From: Tannerella sp.
Lineage (GTDB): Bacteria; Bacteroidota; Bacteroidia; Bacteroidales; Tannerellaceae
Direction of reading: 5' to 3'
DNA: 5,385 nt
NCBI GenBank assembly: GCA_031283785.1
Contig: JAITBC010000255.1
Coordinates: 1-5,385 of the forward strand
Below are positions 5,295 to 5,385 of the stretch, piece after piece. The stretch's first letter is position 1. Every line of letters starts with the position of its first letter. A model generated the notes under the pieces. That model saw only the letters and a list, made by a program, of their open reading frames with translations, made no database searches and had not been told where the DNA came from. The translations under genes were made by a program, and so were the position numbers.

Positions 5295-5385
5295 GCATGT
5301 TTGGTATAATAAGCGATGCGAAGTAAACAGTATATAATGGATTCTCCAGCGTCCTTGACATGATAAGGATATCTCTCTGCATACC

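Overview
The window looks like an accessory stretch of a Bacteroidota (probably Bacteroidales) chromosome. The evidence is start regions that are A/T-rich and lack Shine-Dalgarno sequences, a TAnnTTTG-type promoter element, a typical Bacteroidales secreted hydrolase, an Rpn/PD-(D/E)XK transposase-like pseudogene, and decayed IS remnants. No rRNA, tRNA or CRISPR array was seen.

Layout. (1) 26-196, minus: a 56-residue very basic orphan protein with a good promoter match at 236-243. (2) 239-617: no gene, only an ATTGC...GCAAT repeat-like hairpin near 465-493. (3) 618-1071: a graveyard of two transposase fragments meeting tail to tail near 813-821. The plus-strand piece is an IS4-like N-terminus with an internal stop and a frameshift. 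The minus-strand piece is an IS1-family InsA-like zinc-ribbon fragment that has lost one cysteine. (4) 1106-3494, plus: a tight three-gene unit. It holds an exported URO-D/methyltransferase-like protein, a 42-codon signal-peptide-like ORF, and a sodium:substrate symporter of the SDF/DAACS family. The gaps are only 3 and 1 bases. (5) 3597-4415, minus: a secreted alpha/beta-hydrolase, convergent to the unit. (6) 4444-4548: a roughly 105-bp palindromic, MITE-like repeat. (7) 4666 to about 5294 and perhaps the window edge: a broken Rpn-family PD-(D/E)XK gene, frameshifted exactly at its catalytic ExQK motif.

How the genes may work together. The tight spacing implies one transcript for the methyltransferase-like protein, the small ORF and the transporter. 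The transporter keeps the sodium-site NxxxD signature but has glycine where acidic-substrate carriers have the arginine that binds the side-chain carboxylate, so its substrate is probably neutral or atypical. The first protein keeps the HxC...C zinc motif of MtaA/MtbA-type methyltransferases, so the unit may import and process a small, perhaps methylated, compound; this is inference. The most unusual element is the 42-codon ORF between them. A perfect 13-bp inverted repeat begins directly after the upstream stop codon and encloses the small ORF's start codon. A second strong GC-rich stem-loop follows inside the ORF. This could be a cis-regulatory leader for the transporter, or the leftover leader of a deleted exported protein.
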